A stretch of DNA of 64,000 nucleotides. Source: Acidimicrobiales bacterium (GTDB lineage: Bacteria > Actinomycetota > Acidimicrobiia > Acidimicrobiales > Aldehydirespiratoraceae). The stretch lies in the NCBI GenBank assembly GCA_033344915.1, contig JAWPML010000001.1, positions 4,234,263 through 4,298,262 of the forward strand. The letters run 5' to 3'. The position numbers and the translations under genes are program-made. Shown one piece after another: positions 40,551 through 49,929 of the stretch (its first letter is position 1; each line of letters starts with the position of its first letter). The notes under the pieces are model-generated. The model was not told where the DNA came from. It saw only the letters and a program-made list of their open reading frames with translations, and did not search any database.

Positions 40551-42026
40551 GTGAGGTCCGATGCAGAACAGCGCAGGTCCACACTGATTGTCGTGGGCGC
40601 TCTCGTGGGCTTTGCGACGGCGTTGTTCGGCGTCTACTGGGACGATGCCTGGCACACCGATCGCGGTCGCGACGATCTGTTCAGCCCGCCTCACCTCAGC
40701 CTCTATGCAGGCGTCGCCGTGGTCGTCGCGGTCGTCATCTGGTGGGCATGGCAGCGCCGCGGTGACCGCGCCGTGGCTTCGGGGCCGGTCGGGCTGGCTG
40801 TAGCAGGCGCGATGTTCACGCTGGCGTCTGCGCCGGTGGATGAGTGGTGGCACCAGGCCTTCGGGCGCGATGCGGTGCTGTGGAGTCCACCGCATCTCGC
40901 GGCTGTGGCAGGGACGATCGCCCTCGGTACGGGAGTGGCGTTCATTGCCACGGCGCGAACCGGTGTCGGCAACACTCTCGTCGGGGGAGCGGCGGGGGCC
41001 GCGGTGATCGGCGCCTGGCAGGTCCTGGTGTTGGAGTACGACACCGACGTCGCCCAGTTCTCGCCGCTGTGGTACCTGCCGGTGATGGCCACCGGCCTTG
41101 CCGCGGCGGCCATCACCGTGCAGGCCGCGGGATCGCACCGGGTTCGCTGGCCGGCGACGTGGGCCGGCGTGGTCTTCACGCTGGCCATGGCAGGGGTGTA
41201 CGTCGGATTGGACTCGGCCGGGTTCTCCACGCCCGTCGTTCCGTTGGTCCTCCCTGCGCTCGCGGTCGCGGATCTCGGCCGACGCATGCAATGGGTGATG
41301 CCGCTCCGGACGGCGGTCTTCGTCGCCGCGCTGTTTGCCACCTATTGGCCCTACCTCGGTGCCGTGCCCGGCGGCGTGCAACCCACGCTCGGCGACGCGG
41401 CCGCGGGAGCCGTGCTCGCCGTCATCGGGGTGGCTGCCGTTCTCGTCGTGATGGATCCCGCGGCCCGTTTCGCCCTCCGCCGCGCCCCGGTCACCGTCCT
41501 GATGGCTCTCGCGGTTGTCGTCACCACGTCGACGGTCGGCCCTCCTCGCGCTGAAGCGCACGATCCCGGTCAAGGCGACGAGGTCACCGAGGTGACCCTG
41601 ATCGCCGAGGTCACGGATCGAGTCGTCAGCGTCGAGGTTGTCCTTGCCGGAGACGGAGACGCCGGTGAACCGGTTCGCGTCGTTGCCCGTCGCGCCGGCC
41701 GCACGCTGACCGGACCGCTTGCGGCGACGCCGAACGGTTGGACGGGTCGGGTCGACGTCGATCAGGACGGCCGATGGTTCGTCTACGTCGAAGCACGACG
41801 GGGTCAACAAGATGTCGAGGCCTGGATACCCGTGGTCGCCGGATCGACGAGTACGGCATCCAAGGAAGCCGCGATGTACGTAGTGGACACTGACGACGCG
41901 GTCACCTCGGCGCAGACGATTGCCGGCCTGATACTGGTCGCGCTCACCGCCGCGTTGCTCGGCCGCATCGCTGCGGTGGTACGCGCGGCACTCTTCGCAC
42001 GAGTGACGGTCGCAGGCTCGAGCTGA
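40551..42026 (+). CDS. Large multi-spanning membrane protein with C-terminal extracytoplasmic domain
   Basis: A 491-residue protein with 9-10 membrane helices up to about residue 330, then a soluble beta-rich domain ('EVTLIAEVTDRVVSVEVVLAGDG...GWTGRVDVDQDGRWFVYVEARR') and a final helix. Conserved-looking motifs are 'WDDAWHTDRGRDDLFSPPHLSLYAG' and 'DEWWHQAFGRDAVLWSPPHLAAVAG', two copies of the same 'W..PPHL' element. GTG start. TTGACA at 40514-40519 begins a likely promoter. Not recognised as any characterised family. Confidence 0.65.
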   Translation: MRSDAEQRRSTLIVVGALVGFATALFGVYWDDAWHTDRGRDDLFSPPHLSLYAGVAVVVAVVIWWAWQRRGDRAVASGPVGLAVAGAMFTLASAPVDEWWHQAFGRDAVLWSPPHLAAVAGTIALGTGVAFIATARTGVGNTLVGGAAGAAVIGAWQVLVLEYDTDVAQFSPLWYLPVMATGLAAAAITVQAAGSHRVRWPATWAGVVFTLAMAGVYVGLDSAGFSTPVVPLVLPALAVADLGRRMQWVMPLRTAVFVAALFATYWPYLGAVPGGVQPTLGDAAAGAVLAVIGVAAVLVVMDPAARFALRRAPVTVLMALAVVVTTSTVGPPRAEAHDPGQGDEVTEVTLIAEVTDRVVSVEVVLAGDGDAGEPVRVVARRAGRTLTGPLAATPNGWTGRVDVDQDGRWFVYVEARRGQQDVEAWIPVVAGSTSTASKEAAMYVVDTDDAVTSAQTIAGLILVALTAALLGRIAAVVRAALFARVTVAGSS

Positions 42027-42089
42027 GCTGCCGGATGAATCGGCGGATCGGCGCAGATCGCCGAGAGGGGGCCATCGGTCCCCGGGAGC

Positions 42090-42106
42090 TACTACAGTCA
42101 GTCGTA
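42090..42106. promoter_or_regulatory. BlaI/CopY-type operator upstream of the heme-binding membrane protein gene
   Basis: TACTACA-GTC-AGTCGTA has the same arms as the operator at 26366. It ends four bases before the possible GTG start at 42111. Confidence 0.65.
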
Positions 42107-42110
42107 GTGG

Positions 42111-42938
42111 GTGACGTTTCGTCGGGAGAAAGGACTCCGCAGGTTGTGCAAGACCAAGGGGAGACCCCGAGGCCGCGCCCGGGCGAGGTCGGGCGCACTC
42201 GACGCCCGGTCCAGCGGCTCGAGCCGACGGCGGCGCCTTGGCCGCCACGTCGTTGTCGCCGGTAGCTCAGCCGGCCTCGTCTGGATCTTCTGGACAACCC
42301 GACCGGACTGGGTTTCCGAGATGCGGCTGTGGAAGGCCGTGGGTGACGCCGCCTTCGTTCTGCTCGTCGCGGCACTAGCCGTCGGCCCCATCGCCACGCT
42401 CGCGCCCTCGGCCCGTGGTCTGCTGCGGTGGCGCCGCCAGCTCGGCATCTGGTTCGCCCTGACCGCAACACTGCACGCCGTGCTGATCCTCGACGGCTGG
42501 GCTCGCTGGAGCCTCCGTCGCTTCCTCGGCTACGAATTCATTCCCCAACTCGGCCGCGAGGCCCGCCTCGAACCCGGCTTCGGACTGGCCAACCTCGTCG
42601 GCTCGGTCGCCCTGCTCCTCGCTCTCGTCCTCGCAGCCACCTCCTCGGATTGGGCACTGCGACGAATGGGCCGACCCGCCTGGACCTGGCTCCACCGACT
42701 CGCCCACACCGTGCTGATTCTCTCACTCCTGCACGGCAGCTACTTCTTGTTCATCCACTTCACCGAGTCGTTCCACAAGGCGCCACCGCCCGACCTCGAC
42801 TGGTTCCGCATCCCCTTCCTGTTGACCGGCGTCGCCGTCACCGGCCTCCACATTCTCTCGTTCGGTCGGAACGCGCAGCCGGAGCAAGACGCAGCACCCG
42901 TCATCGGCCGCAACGGACCCCAGCGACGCCGTTCATGA
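42111..42938 (+). CDS. Ferric reductase-like (MsrQ-type) heme membrane protein
   Basis: A 275-codon frame. After an Arg-rich N-terminus it has six helices with a ferric-reductase-like core: 'LLRWRRQLGIWFALTATLHAVLILDGW' (His), 'LHRLAHTVLILSLLHGSYFLF' (two His) and 'GLHILSFGR'. Such His pairs bind heme b. It resembles MsrQ or related quinol-dependent heme proteins. The start is uncertain: GTG 42111 or TTG 42144, the latter with AAAGGA upstream. An internal 281-bp piece was copied to 29301-29581. Confidence 0.75.
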   Translation: MTFRREKGLRRLCKTKGRPRGRARARSGALDARSSGSSRRRRLGRHVVVAGSSAGLVWIFWTTRPDWVSEMRLWKAVGDAAFVLLVAALAVGPIATLAPSARGLLRWRRQLGIWFALTATLHAVLILDGWARWSLRRFLGYEFIPQLGREARLEPGFGLANLVGSVALLLALVLAATSSDWALRRMGRPAWTWLHRLAHTVLILSLLHGSYFLFIHFTESFHKAPPPDLDWFRIPFLLTGVAVTGLHILSFGRNAQPEQDAAPVIGRNGPQRRRS

Positions 42939-43195
42939 GCCCGACAACTGTGGGTCGGTCGACTGGGTGCGGCGCAGTCGTCTGGATCTCCGTCGTCGAG
43001 GTTACGTCGGTGCTCGCAGTGTCCGTCGACACCGCCGCCGCACAGGCGGGCGCAGAAGAGGCACGGGACCGTCCGGGTTCGTTGGCTCTGCTCATCGTGT
43101 CGTTGATGTTGCTGATCTGGGTGGTCGCTCTTGGGATTTCCATCCGTCGTGCCCGCAATCGGGGGTCCGGAGTGCCGCGCCGCACGCGTGACTAG
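42935..43195 (+). CDS. Small membrane protein
   Basis: An 86-residue product with a hydrophobic start ('VVWISVVEVTSVLAVSVDTAAAQA', possibly a signal peptide cut after AAAQA) and one later helix ('LALLIVSLMLLIWVVALGISI') with an Arg-rich tail. ATGA overlap with the heme protein gene suggests a partner subunit. No family recognised. Confidence 0.55.
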   Translation: MSPTTVGRSTGCGAVVWISVVEVTSVLAVSVDTAAAQAGAEEARDRPGSLALLIVSLMLLIWVVALGISIRRARNRGSGVPRRTRD

Positions 43196-43232
43196 CTTCG
43201 ATCGGGACCGGCCAGACGGGGGATGGTGGGGG

Positions 43233-43910
43233 ATGGAGGACAACAGCGAGCAGATCGAAGCCGCGGTGGCGTTCGTCGACCTCGTGAGCTTCACCGCGTT
43301 GACCGATGTGCACGGTGATCACGTCGGCGCCGATGCAGCGGTGGCCATCGAACAGTCCGCCGTTCGGCGGTCCGGTCCGCTCGTGAGGCTGGTCAAGGCT
43401 ACAGGCGACGGCGTCCTGGTCGAGGCAACGAATCCGGCCGATGGGCTGCGAGTGGCCGGCGAGATCGTCGAGGACGTCCACGAGCTCGGTCTCGACGCCC
43501 GCGCCGGCGTTCACTAGGGACCAGTCGTGGCCCGCAACGGCGACATCTACGGCTCCACCGTCAACCTCGCATCTCGTCTGGCATCCCTCGCACAACCCGG
43601 CATGGTTATGGTGACGCGGGTGGTTGCACGAGCGGTCGGCGAAACGCCCTTCGCAGCTGTTCCGCGAGGCCCAACTCAGGTGAAGGGTCTCCATGACCCC
43701 GTCGAGACATTCCTGGTGGACCCGTGCAACCACGAGGGGAAGTGGGTCATCGATCCCGTGTGTGGCATGCGTCTCGACGCCGCGACTGCGCAAACGGGAC
43801 CAGGGCCGACTCTGGACGGCTACGGATTCTGTTCGCCCGCGTGTGTCGCGCTCTTTGCGGAAGACCCGAGCCGCTACCCCTCGGTCGAAGCGACGAACCG
43901 AGCTGATTGA
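43233..43910 (+). pseudogene. Adenylate cyclase/YHS fusion interrupted by an amber codon
   Basis: Two adjacent frames form one gene: residues 1-95 ('EAAVAFVDLVSFTALTD..GD', 'KATGDGVLVEA') and, after a TAG at 43515-43517, 'GPVVARNGDIYGSTVNLASRLASLAQPG', the rest of a class III nucleotidyl cyclase domain. The stop falls where homologues have Thr in 'GVHTGPV'. The C-terminus is a YHS metal domain ('VIDPVCGMRLDAA', then 'GFCSPACVALFAEDP'). Unless TAG is read through, the cyclase is inactive. A GTG restart at 43527 could still express the tail. Confidence 0.75.
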
Positions 43911-43997
43911 GTCCCATCGGCATCGTGGATTGAGCCAGCGCCGACTTCAGGACCAAAGGCCCGTGATCTTCCGCGTTCCACATGGTCTGCTCAGGGT

Positions 43998-44573
43998 ATG
44001 AATCATGCACACGTCCGGATACTTCGAGTCGGCGCGGCGCTCGCGACGTTGGCTGTCCTGGCGGCAGCCTGCGGCGAGGACGATCCGCTCGCTGTCTCCG
44101 ATGAGAACAGTTGTGAACTTCAAGCCGTGGATGATGCCACGGCCTCCACGGTCGATGACCATGAGGACGACGCTGTCGTCGATGACCACGACGCGGATGT
44201 GGTGGTGAGCGTCGACTATGTGGTGGAGATCGACATGCTGGAGTTCGGCTACAGCTGTGATCTCCCGAGACTCGATCTCGGGACTGTTCTCGAAGTGCGA
44301 ATGACGAACATCGGTGCGGTGGAGCACGAGGCGGTGTTCGGCGATCTCGCTGCGCAGAACGCAGCCGAGGCCGAGATGGCCGATGCCTCGACTGCGGCGT
44401 CGGACCATGACGGGCACGGAGGCGATCACGGCTCACCCACGCTCGTGCTGGCACCCGGCGAATCCGGATCGATCGTCGTGACGATGGAGGAGCCCGGCGA
44501 CATGATCATCGGTTGCCATGTGCCCGGGCATTGGGACGCAGGCATGCGAAGCGACTATGTCGTGTCCGCATGA
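43998..44573 (+). CDS. Cupredoxin-like lipoprotein
   Basis: A 191-residue lipoprotein (lipobox LAAAC, Cys25). Ligands of a type 1 copper site are His110 (GAVEHEAVF), Cys173, His178 and Met183 in GCHVPGHWDAGM. An acidic His-containing segment (DDHEDDAVVDDHDAD) and a second (SDHDGHGGDHG) provide more metal sites. Similar in ligand layout to the repeat-bearing cupredoxin at 31719-32543, but without the pentapeptides. Confidence 0.85.
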   Translation: MNHAHVRILRVGAALATLAVLAAACGEDDPLAVSDENSCELQAVDDATASTVDDHEDDAVVDDHDADVVVSVDYVVEIDMLEFGYSCDLPRLDLGTVLEVRMTNIGAVEHEAVFGDLAAQNAAEAEMADASTAASDHDGHGGDHGSPTLVLAPGESGSIVVTMEEPGDMIIGCHVPGHWDAGMRSDYVVSA

Positions 44574-44601
44574 CATCTCATCGATGCCGGCCGGCTGCCG
44601 A

Positions 44602-45777
44602 TCAGACGCCGATGAGTTCGGCGCTGAGTCCTCGTTCCTCGAGTTCCTGTTGGATCTCGTCGAGATAGATCGGGTTCATGGCAACGACGAGGTCGGGCTG
44701 GTAGGTCGCGAGGAAGTCAGGCGCCACGATCTCCTGTCCGGTTCCAGCCATGAAGAACCCGTGTTTCGCCGGGTTGATGTCCACGGCGAATTGGATGTCG
44801 TTTTCGCGCAGCCCTGTCAGGAACGACACACCCTTGGAGCCGGCCCCCCAGATCACCACTCGTTGGCCCTCGTCCACGGCAGCGCTCACTCGGTCGCGCC
44901 ACTGTCTGCGGACGGTCGTCACTCGCCGGCCGTATTCCTCCGCGCTCGCGATCAGCTCGAGAAGTTCGGCCCCGCCCGACGGGGAGTGAGACGGGGGCCC
45001 ATCGGGGGATGGCCGTGCTTCGATGACGACGTACTGGTCGTCGTACTCGTGGGTGATCTTGATCGGGTCGAATCCCGATGCGCGAAAGAGGCGGGCGAGT
45101 GAGCCCGCCGTGAAGTACGAGCAGTGCTCGTAGTACACGTCCCAGAATGCCACCTCGTCGAAGACACGCTGCACGTCCGGGAGTTCGAAGAGGACGATGA
45201 CGTCGGTCCGAGCGCCGATGGTCTGTCGCAGTGAGCGCATGAAGTCACCGACGGAGGCGATGTGTTCCAGCGTGTGGCGACAGACGATTGCCGACACGTC
45301 GTCCGTGATGTCCGGCACCGGATAGAAGTCGGGTATCCATTCGAAGCGGTCCGGTTCGGCAACGTCGATGCGTCGGGGCTCGAGCGCCGGGTCCACGCCG
45401 ACCGCCCGTCCGACTCCCGCCTCGACCATGAGTTGCAAGAACTCGCCCATCGAACCGCATCCGATCTCGAGCACGGTTCGATCAACGAGGTCGTAGTCCT
45501 CAACCCAGCGGGAGGCGAGTGCGCGGGCGAATTCGACGAACCGAGGTGAACACCCCTGCGTTTCCTCGTAGCGAGCTGAGTACTCCGACAACGTCGGATC
45601 AAATGTGGCGTTGAAGACGAACCCACAACCTTGACAGACGGTCAAGGTCATGTCGCCGGTGGGAAACGCCGCGGCGGCGGTTGCAGAGTCGAGGAGAAGG
45701 CAACTGTTGCCCGGGATACCGGACTGGGAGTCGATGAACCGGAGTTCAGTCGCCGCGCACGCAGGGCATGTCGTCAT
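44602..45777 (-). CDS. SAM-dependent C-methyltransferase-like protein with zinc-binding N-terminus
   Basis: A 391-residue protein: N-terminal Cys pairs (CPAC and 'CQGCGFVFNATFDP') for zinc; a Rossmann methyltransferase core with VLEIGCGSMGEFLQL and 'IVCRHTLEHI'; and a C-terminal 'RVVIWGAGSKGVSFLTGL' domain as in sugar C-methyltransferases (Methyltransf_13/14 type). Start at 45777, two bases from the neighbour's stop. It probably methylates a nucleotide-bound deoxysugar or related compound in the cell-surface glycan pathway of this cassette. Confidence 0.82.
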   Translation of the reverse strand: MTTCPACAATELRFIDSQSGIPGNSCLLLDSATAAAAFPTGDMTLTVCQGCGFVFNATFDPTLSEYSARYEETQGCSPRFVEFARALASRWVEDYDLVDRTVLEIGCGSMGEFLQLMVEAGVGRAVGVDPALEPRRIDVAEPDRFEWIPDFYPVPDITDDVSAIVCRHTLEHIASVGDFMRSLRQTIGARTDVIVLFELPDVQRVFDEVAFWDVYYEHCSYFTAGSLARLFRASGFDPIKITHEYDDQYVVIEARPSPDGPPSHSPSGGAELLELIASAEEYGRRVTTVRRQWRDRVSAAVDEGQRVVIWGAGSKGVSFLTGLRENDIQFAVDINPAKHGFFMAGTGQEIVAPDFLATYQPDLVVAMNPIYLDEIQQELEERGLSAELIGV

Positions 45778-45778
45778 C

Positions 45779-47014
45779 TCAGTCGCCTCCGATGATCTGT
45801 GGTTGGGGAACGGGAAGGATGAACTGGCCTCCACCGGTCGTGTAGTCCCGTTGTTGCGCGATGATCTCGTCTCGGAAGTTCCAAGCAAGAAGTAGGACGA
45901 AGTCCGGTTTGTCCGCGACGAGGGTGCTGACGTCGCGAATCGGTTGGTGAGTGCCGGGCATGAAGAGGCCTTGCTTGTAGGTGTTCCGATCGACGACGTA
46001 CTCGATGAGGTCGGTGCCGAGATCGGCGGTGTTCAGCAGCGTTGCGCCCTTTGCCGCGGCTCCGTACCCGGCGATTCGAGCACCGTTGGCGCGAAGTTCG
46101 ATCAGCAGTTCTCGCAAGTCGCGAATCAGCGACGACACTCGCCTACCGAACTGCGCGTAATACTCAAATGAGCCTAGGCCCGCAGCTTCTTCACTCGCGA
46201 CGCGGTCGAGAAGACGTGCAGTCGGCTCTTGATGGTGACCGATGTGCCAACGAAGTGTGCCGCCGTGCAGGTCGGGGAAGTACTCGACGTCGTTGAGCCA
46301 GAGACCATGACGACGCATCTGCCGGTCGATCGACATGCAGGAGTGGTAGTAGAAGTGCTCGTGGTACACGGTGTCGAATGCGCAGCGTTCGATGAGGTCC
46401 TGCACGTTCGGGTTCTCGATGTGGATCACGCCATCCTCGGCAAGGAGCAGCTTCATCCCCGCCGTGAAGTCATTGATGTCGGGAATGTGCGCGAACACGT
46501 TGTTCGCGATGATGACGTCCGCTCGCGGTCCACGCTCGACGAGCCGCGCGGCCAGCTCCCTCCCGAAGAACTCGGCCATGTTGGGTACGCCGGCCGCGGT
46601 GGCGGCTGCGGCCTGGTCCGGCGCGGGATCAATCCCGAGCGCAGAAACACCGGCATCGCAGAAGTTTCGGAGCAGATACCCGTCGTTGCTCCCGATTTCG
46701 ACGACGAAGCTGCTCGAGTCGAGGTGGCGTTCTTCGATGAGCGCCTCGGCGTGGGAACGACTGTGTTCGAGGAGTTCGTCGCTGAAGGACGAGAAGTACA
46801 GGTAGTTGTCAACGAACATCGTTTGGGCCGGTACGTCTTCGGTGATCTGAACCAGGGCCGACTCGGGACAGAAGGCCAAGCGAAGTGGAAATCGAGGTTC
46901 CGGCTTCGCGAGGTCCTCCTGACGCAACAGTGCATCGGCCAATGGCGTGACGCCGAGGTCGAGAAACTCACGGAGGTCAGTGCTCCCGCTGCTGCGGCAG
47001 GCTTCGATCGGCAC
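45779..47014 (-). CDS. Sugar C-methyltransferase-like protein
   Basis: A 411-residue paralogue of the neighbouring methyltransferase, with 'CRSSGSTDLREFLDLGVTPLADALL' at the N-terminus, the SAM motif VVEIGSNDGYLLRNF, 'NNVFAHIPDINDFTAGMKLLL' and the C-terminal 'RIAGYGAAAKGATLLNTA' domain. This is the pattern of TylCIII/EryBIII-type dTDP-hexose 3-C-methyltransferases. GTG start at 47014 with AGGAG. In the same direction and tightly packed with the epimerase. Confidence 0.85.
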   Translation of the reverse strand: MPIEACRSSGSTDLREFLDLGVTPLADALLRQEDLAKPEPRFPLRLAFCPESALVQITEDVPAQTMFVDNYLYFSSFSDELLEHSRSHAEALIEERHLDSSSFVVEIGSNDGYLLRNFCDAGVSALGIDPAPDQAAAATAAGVPNMAEFFGRELAARLVERGPRADVIIANNVFAHIPDINDFTAGMKLLLAEDGVIHIENPNVQDLIERCAFDTVYHEHFYYHSCMSIDRQMRRHGLWLNDVEYFPDLHGGTLRWHIGHHQEPTARLLDRVASEEAAGLGSFEYYAQFGRRVSSLIRDLRELLIELRANGARIAGYGAAAKGATLLNTADLGTDLIEYVVDRNTYKQGLFMPGTHQPIRDVSTLVADKPDFVLLLAWNFRDEIIAQQRDYTTGGGQFILPVPQPQIIGGD

Positions 47015-47025
47015 GGCGGTACTCC

Positions 47026-48057
47026 TCAACTCGTCTGTCTGCGGCGAAGATCGGGGCCCAGAGTCTGTGCCTCGAGCATCCCGGCGATGCGCTTCACCCT
47101 CATGAAGCGGTCGCCCTCGAGGTCGTCGAGGGACAGCCCGTACCGCCGGTATGCCCCAGCCAGTTCCTCGACACCGCGCCGAACCGTCCACTGTGGCTTG
47201 AACGATGGCACGAGGGCAGCGAGCTTCTCGCCGCTGACGCGATAGTTGCGTGGGTCGTCGAACGCATCGTTCGACAACTGCACTTCACTCCCGTTCACGA
47301 CCTCGGCCACGATCTCCGCGACATCTCGTATCCGGTAGTTCTCGCTGCTCGCACAGACGTTGAAGGCCTCGTTGTGGACGACGTCGCGGGGAGCCGTCGC
47401 CAGCGCGAGAAAGGCCCGCACGATGTCTTCGATGTGCACGAGCGGCCGCCACGAGGTTCCGTCGCTCTTGAGGTAGACGTATCCGGTGGTGACCGCGAAT
47501 CCGGTGAGGTTGTTGACGACGAGGTCACCGCGAAGCCGTGGTGATGCGCCGTACGCGGTCGCGTTTCTCAGGTAGACCGGACTGAACGTGTCGTCGGCGA
47601 GCTCCGCGAGGTCTCTCTCCGCCAGGACTTTCGATTCTCCGTAGGGCGTGACGGGGTTGAACGGTGCGGACTCGTCGATGAGCGTGTCACCCTGGGCGCC
47701 GTAGAGGCTGCACGAGGACGACTGCAAGAAGCGTGCGACGCCAGCCTCCTTCGCCATCTCTGCAACGGCGATCGTCGCGCGGTGGTTGATGGCGAACGTG
47801 GACTCCGGGTTCAGATCACCGAGCGGATCGTTGGAGATGGCCGCAAGGTGCACCACCACGTCGACGTCGGCGAACAACTCCAGATCAACATCGCGTGCAT
47901 CGATGGAGAATTCACGAGGGGGGACCGGTTCGTCTCCGAGCGTGCAGCCGCGAAAGAGCATCGAGTCGACGCCGACGACGTCGTGACCGGCTGCCTCGAA
48001 CATCGGCACGAGCACAGTGCCGATGTAGCCGTCGTGGCCGGTTACAAGCACCCTCAT
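47026..48057 (-). CDS. NAD-dependent nucleotide-sugar epimerase/dehydratase
   Basis: A 343-residue extended SDR. The NAD motif is [16 protein letters not shown] (GxxGxxG); the catalytic region '[12 protein letters not shown]' and '[14 protein letters not shown]' supplies Ser/Tyr-x-x-x-Lys. '[23 protein letters not shown]' is typical of the family. Acts on a CDP- or dTDP-sugar, consistent with the cytidylyltransferase next door. Confidence 0.88.
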   Translation of the reverse strand: MRVLVTGHDGYIGTVLVPMFEAAGHDVVGVDSMLFRGCTLGDEPVPPREFSIDARDVDLELFADVDVVVHLAAISNDPLGDLNPESTFAINHRATIAVAEMAKEAGVARFLQSSSCSLYGAQGDTLIDESAPFNPVTPYGESKVLAERDLAELADDTFSPVYLRNATAYGASPRLRGDLVVNNLTGFAVTTGYVYLKSDGTSWRPLVHIEDIVRAFLALATAPRDVVHNEAFNVCASSENYRIRDVAEIVAEVVNGSEVQLSNDAFDDPRNYRVSGEKLAALVPSFKPQWTVRRGVEELAGAYRRYGLSLDDLEGDRFMRVKRIAGMLEAQTLGPDLRRRQTS

Positions 48058-48067
48058 CGGGGGCCTC

Positions 48068-48844
48068 CTAGCGATCCCAGAGCTTCCACGGCGCGTCTCC
48101 CTGCCAGAGTTCCTCGAGCAACTTCTTGTCACGAAGGGTGTCCATGCACTGCCAGAAGCCTTCGTGGCGGTATGCCATCAGCTCACCGTCCGCAGCCAAT
48201 CCCGACAGCGGCTCTCGTTCGAACATCGTTTCGTCGCCCGAGATGTAGTCGAACACTCCGGGTTCGAGTACGAAGAACGCTCCGTTGATCCAGCCTTCAC
48301 CCGTCTGCGGCTTTTCGCTGAACTCGACGACCTTGTCGCCATCGATCTCCAGATGTCCGAACCGGGCCGAAGGCCGGGTCGCCGTCACCGTGCAGAGCCG
48401 TCCGTGCGACCGGTGAAAGGCCAGAAGGGCGTCGAGATCGATGTCGCTGACGCCGTCACCCCACGTGACCATGCAGGTCGACTGGCCGAGATGGGGTTCG
48501 AGCCGCTTGATTCTGCCGCCGGTCGCGGTGTGCAGACCGGTATCGACGAGATCGACGGTCCAGTCCAGACCAGGCGCGCTGTCGCCGTGCGAGACAACGG
48601 TCCCCGCACCGAGGTCGACGGTCACGTCACCCATGGTGGCGGCGGCATCACGGAACCACCGTTTGATGTAGTCGCCCTTGTAGCCGCACGCAACGACGAA
48701 CTCGCGGTGTCCGTAGTGGGCGTAGTGCCGCATGATGTGCCAGAGGATCGGAACCCCTCCGATCTCGACCATGGGCTTCGGTCGCCATTGCGTCTCCTCC
48801 GAGAATCGGGTGCCGAGGCCACCGGCCAGGATGCCGACCTTCAT
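48068..48844 (-). CDS. rfbF: Glucose-1-phosphate cytidylyltransferase
   Basis: A 258-residue nucleotidyltransferase. The signature [22 protein letters not shown] is the RfbF form of the pyrophosphorylase motif, and '[19 protein letters not shown]' and '[22 protein letters not shown]' follow as in CDP-glucose synthases. Makes CDP-glucose for 3,6-dideoxy or branched sugars. Four-base overlap with the glycosyltransferase gene. Confidence 0.92.
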   Translation of the reverse strand: MKVGILAGGLGTRFSEETQWRPKPMVEIGGVPILWHIMRHYAHYGHREFVVACGYKGDYIKRWFRDAAATMGDVTVDLGAGTVVSHGDSAPGLDWTVDLVDTGLHTATGGRIKRLEPHLGQSTCMVTWGDGVSDIDLDALLAFHRSHGRLCTVTATRPSARFGHLEIDGDKVVEFSEKPQTGEGWINGAFFVLEPGVFDYISGDETMFEREPLSGLAADGELMAYRHEGFWQCMDTLRDKKLLEELWQGDAPWKLWDR

Positions 48845-49737
48845 CGGGACCCCCCGATCGATTGAGCGACCCACGACTTGACTTCCCCGCCCATGATGCG
48901 TGGGCGCCGATCTGACATCAGCCAGGCGATCAGTCGCCGCGCGACCGTGAGGCGATCGCGTGCCGGAATCGGCGCTCGGACGGTAGCCGCAAGCAGCGCG
49001 GCGGCGAGCCGCGCCACTGGCATCGGCGCCCCTCGTGCGCGGCGGTCGAACCAGTTGCGACGGGAGACGGCATCAGGGTTCGCCGGAACGGAGGATCTCG
49101 GGTGTCGACGACGAAGGAAGGCCTCGGGGACCTGTGTCAGTCTGCCTCGTAGAGCCAACTCGAAGATCAGTGCCTTGTCGGACCCACCGAAGCCGCGGAT
49201 GAGTCCCGTGTCGAGAAGCAGACTCCGGCGGCAGAGACCGAAGACTGGGTGGCACACGTGGAAGTGACTTCTCACAGGATCTGCGAGTAGATCCGCTATG
49301 CGGTCGACCGGATTGGTGGCATCGCTCCATATGGCGGTTTCGGGAGCTCCCGCCCGGGCGCCCTCTTCGTCGATGTAGTACGAGGTGCCGTAGGCGACTG
49401 CGATGTCCTCGGTCTGATGGGCTCGTACGTATCCTGCGAGAAGATCTTCCGCCCAGACGTCATCGGCCGCCAGCCATGCGAACAGGTCACCGTCGCTCTC
49501 CGTAGCGAGGATGTTGAAGTTCGCAGCCGCTCCGAGGTTCTCCGGTTGGCGGATGACGCGGATGGACGGCTCTGCTGCCGCGATGCCACGCACAATGTCG
49601 AGCGACTTGTCCGTGGAGGCGTTGTCCGAGACCACGATCTCGTCGGGCCTGCGGCTTTGCCCAAGAAGGGACGCCAAGGCTTCCTCGACGTAGTCTTCGG
49701 CGTTCCATAGCGGTACCCCGATCGACACGGTGGGCAT
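48841..49737 (-). CDS. Family 2 glycosyltransferase
   Basis: A 298-residue GT-A enzyme starting MPTVSIGVPLWNAEDYVEEALASLLGQS. 'DEIVVSDNASTDKSLDIV' and 'GDLFAWLAADDVWAEDLL' are the family blocks; the latter supplies the metal-binding DxD-like Asp pair. AGGAG ribosome site. First gene of the glycan cassette, behind the operator at 49779. The acceptor is unknown. Confidence 0.88.
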   Translation of the reverse strand: MPTVSIGVPLWNAEDYVEEALASLLGQSRRPDEIVVSDNASTDKSLDIVRGIAAAEPSIRVIRQPENLGAAANFNILATESDGDLFAWLAADDVWAEDLLAGYVRAHQTEDIAVAYGTSYYIDEEGARAGAPETAIWSDATNPVDRIADLLADPVRSHFHVCHPVFGLCRRSLLLDTGLIRGFGGSDKALIFELALRGRLTQVPEAFLRRRHPRSSVPANPDAVSRRNWFDRRARGAPMPVARLAAALLAATVRAPIPARDRLTVARRLIAWLMSDRRPRIMGGEVKSWVAQSIGGSR

Positions 49738-49778
49738 GACTCTCCTGGTTGGACTCGTGGGCAACGCCACGATCGATA

Positions 49779-49797
49779 CTACGACAATGTGTCGTAG
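49779..49797. promoter_or_regulatory. BlaI/CopY-type operator between the glycan cassette and the second blaI
   Basis: A perfect dyad CTACGACA-ATG-TGTCGTAG. It is 42 bases upstream of the glycosyltransferase start and 133 bases upstream of the BlaI start, in the divergent gap. Confidence 0.82.
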
Positions 49798-49929
49798 CGT
49801 CCTCGTCGGCACCGGGCGGATATTGTTGAGGTGCTCGAGTCGGGTTCGATGATCGTCGGTTGTCGCGTTGCTCGAGGCTGCGCCGATGATCGGAGGACCT
49901 GTAGCCTCGGCGTCGGATAGGAGGCTTGG

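Noticed and set aside
40419-42248. A 609-codon minus-strand open frame opposite the 491-residue membrane protein
   Set aside because: Arg/Asp/His-rich composition without domains; the sense frame has clear membrane helices and a normal start.
43515-43517. TAG read as pyrrolysine
   Set aside because: There is no sign of Pyl genes, and the codon replaces an ordinary Thr in the cyclase motif, so a nonsense change or error is simpler.
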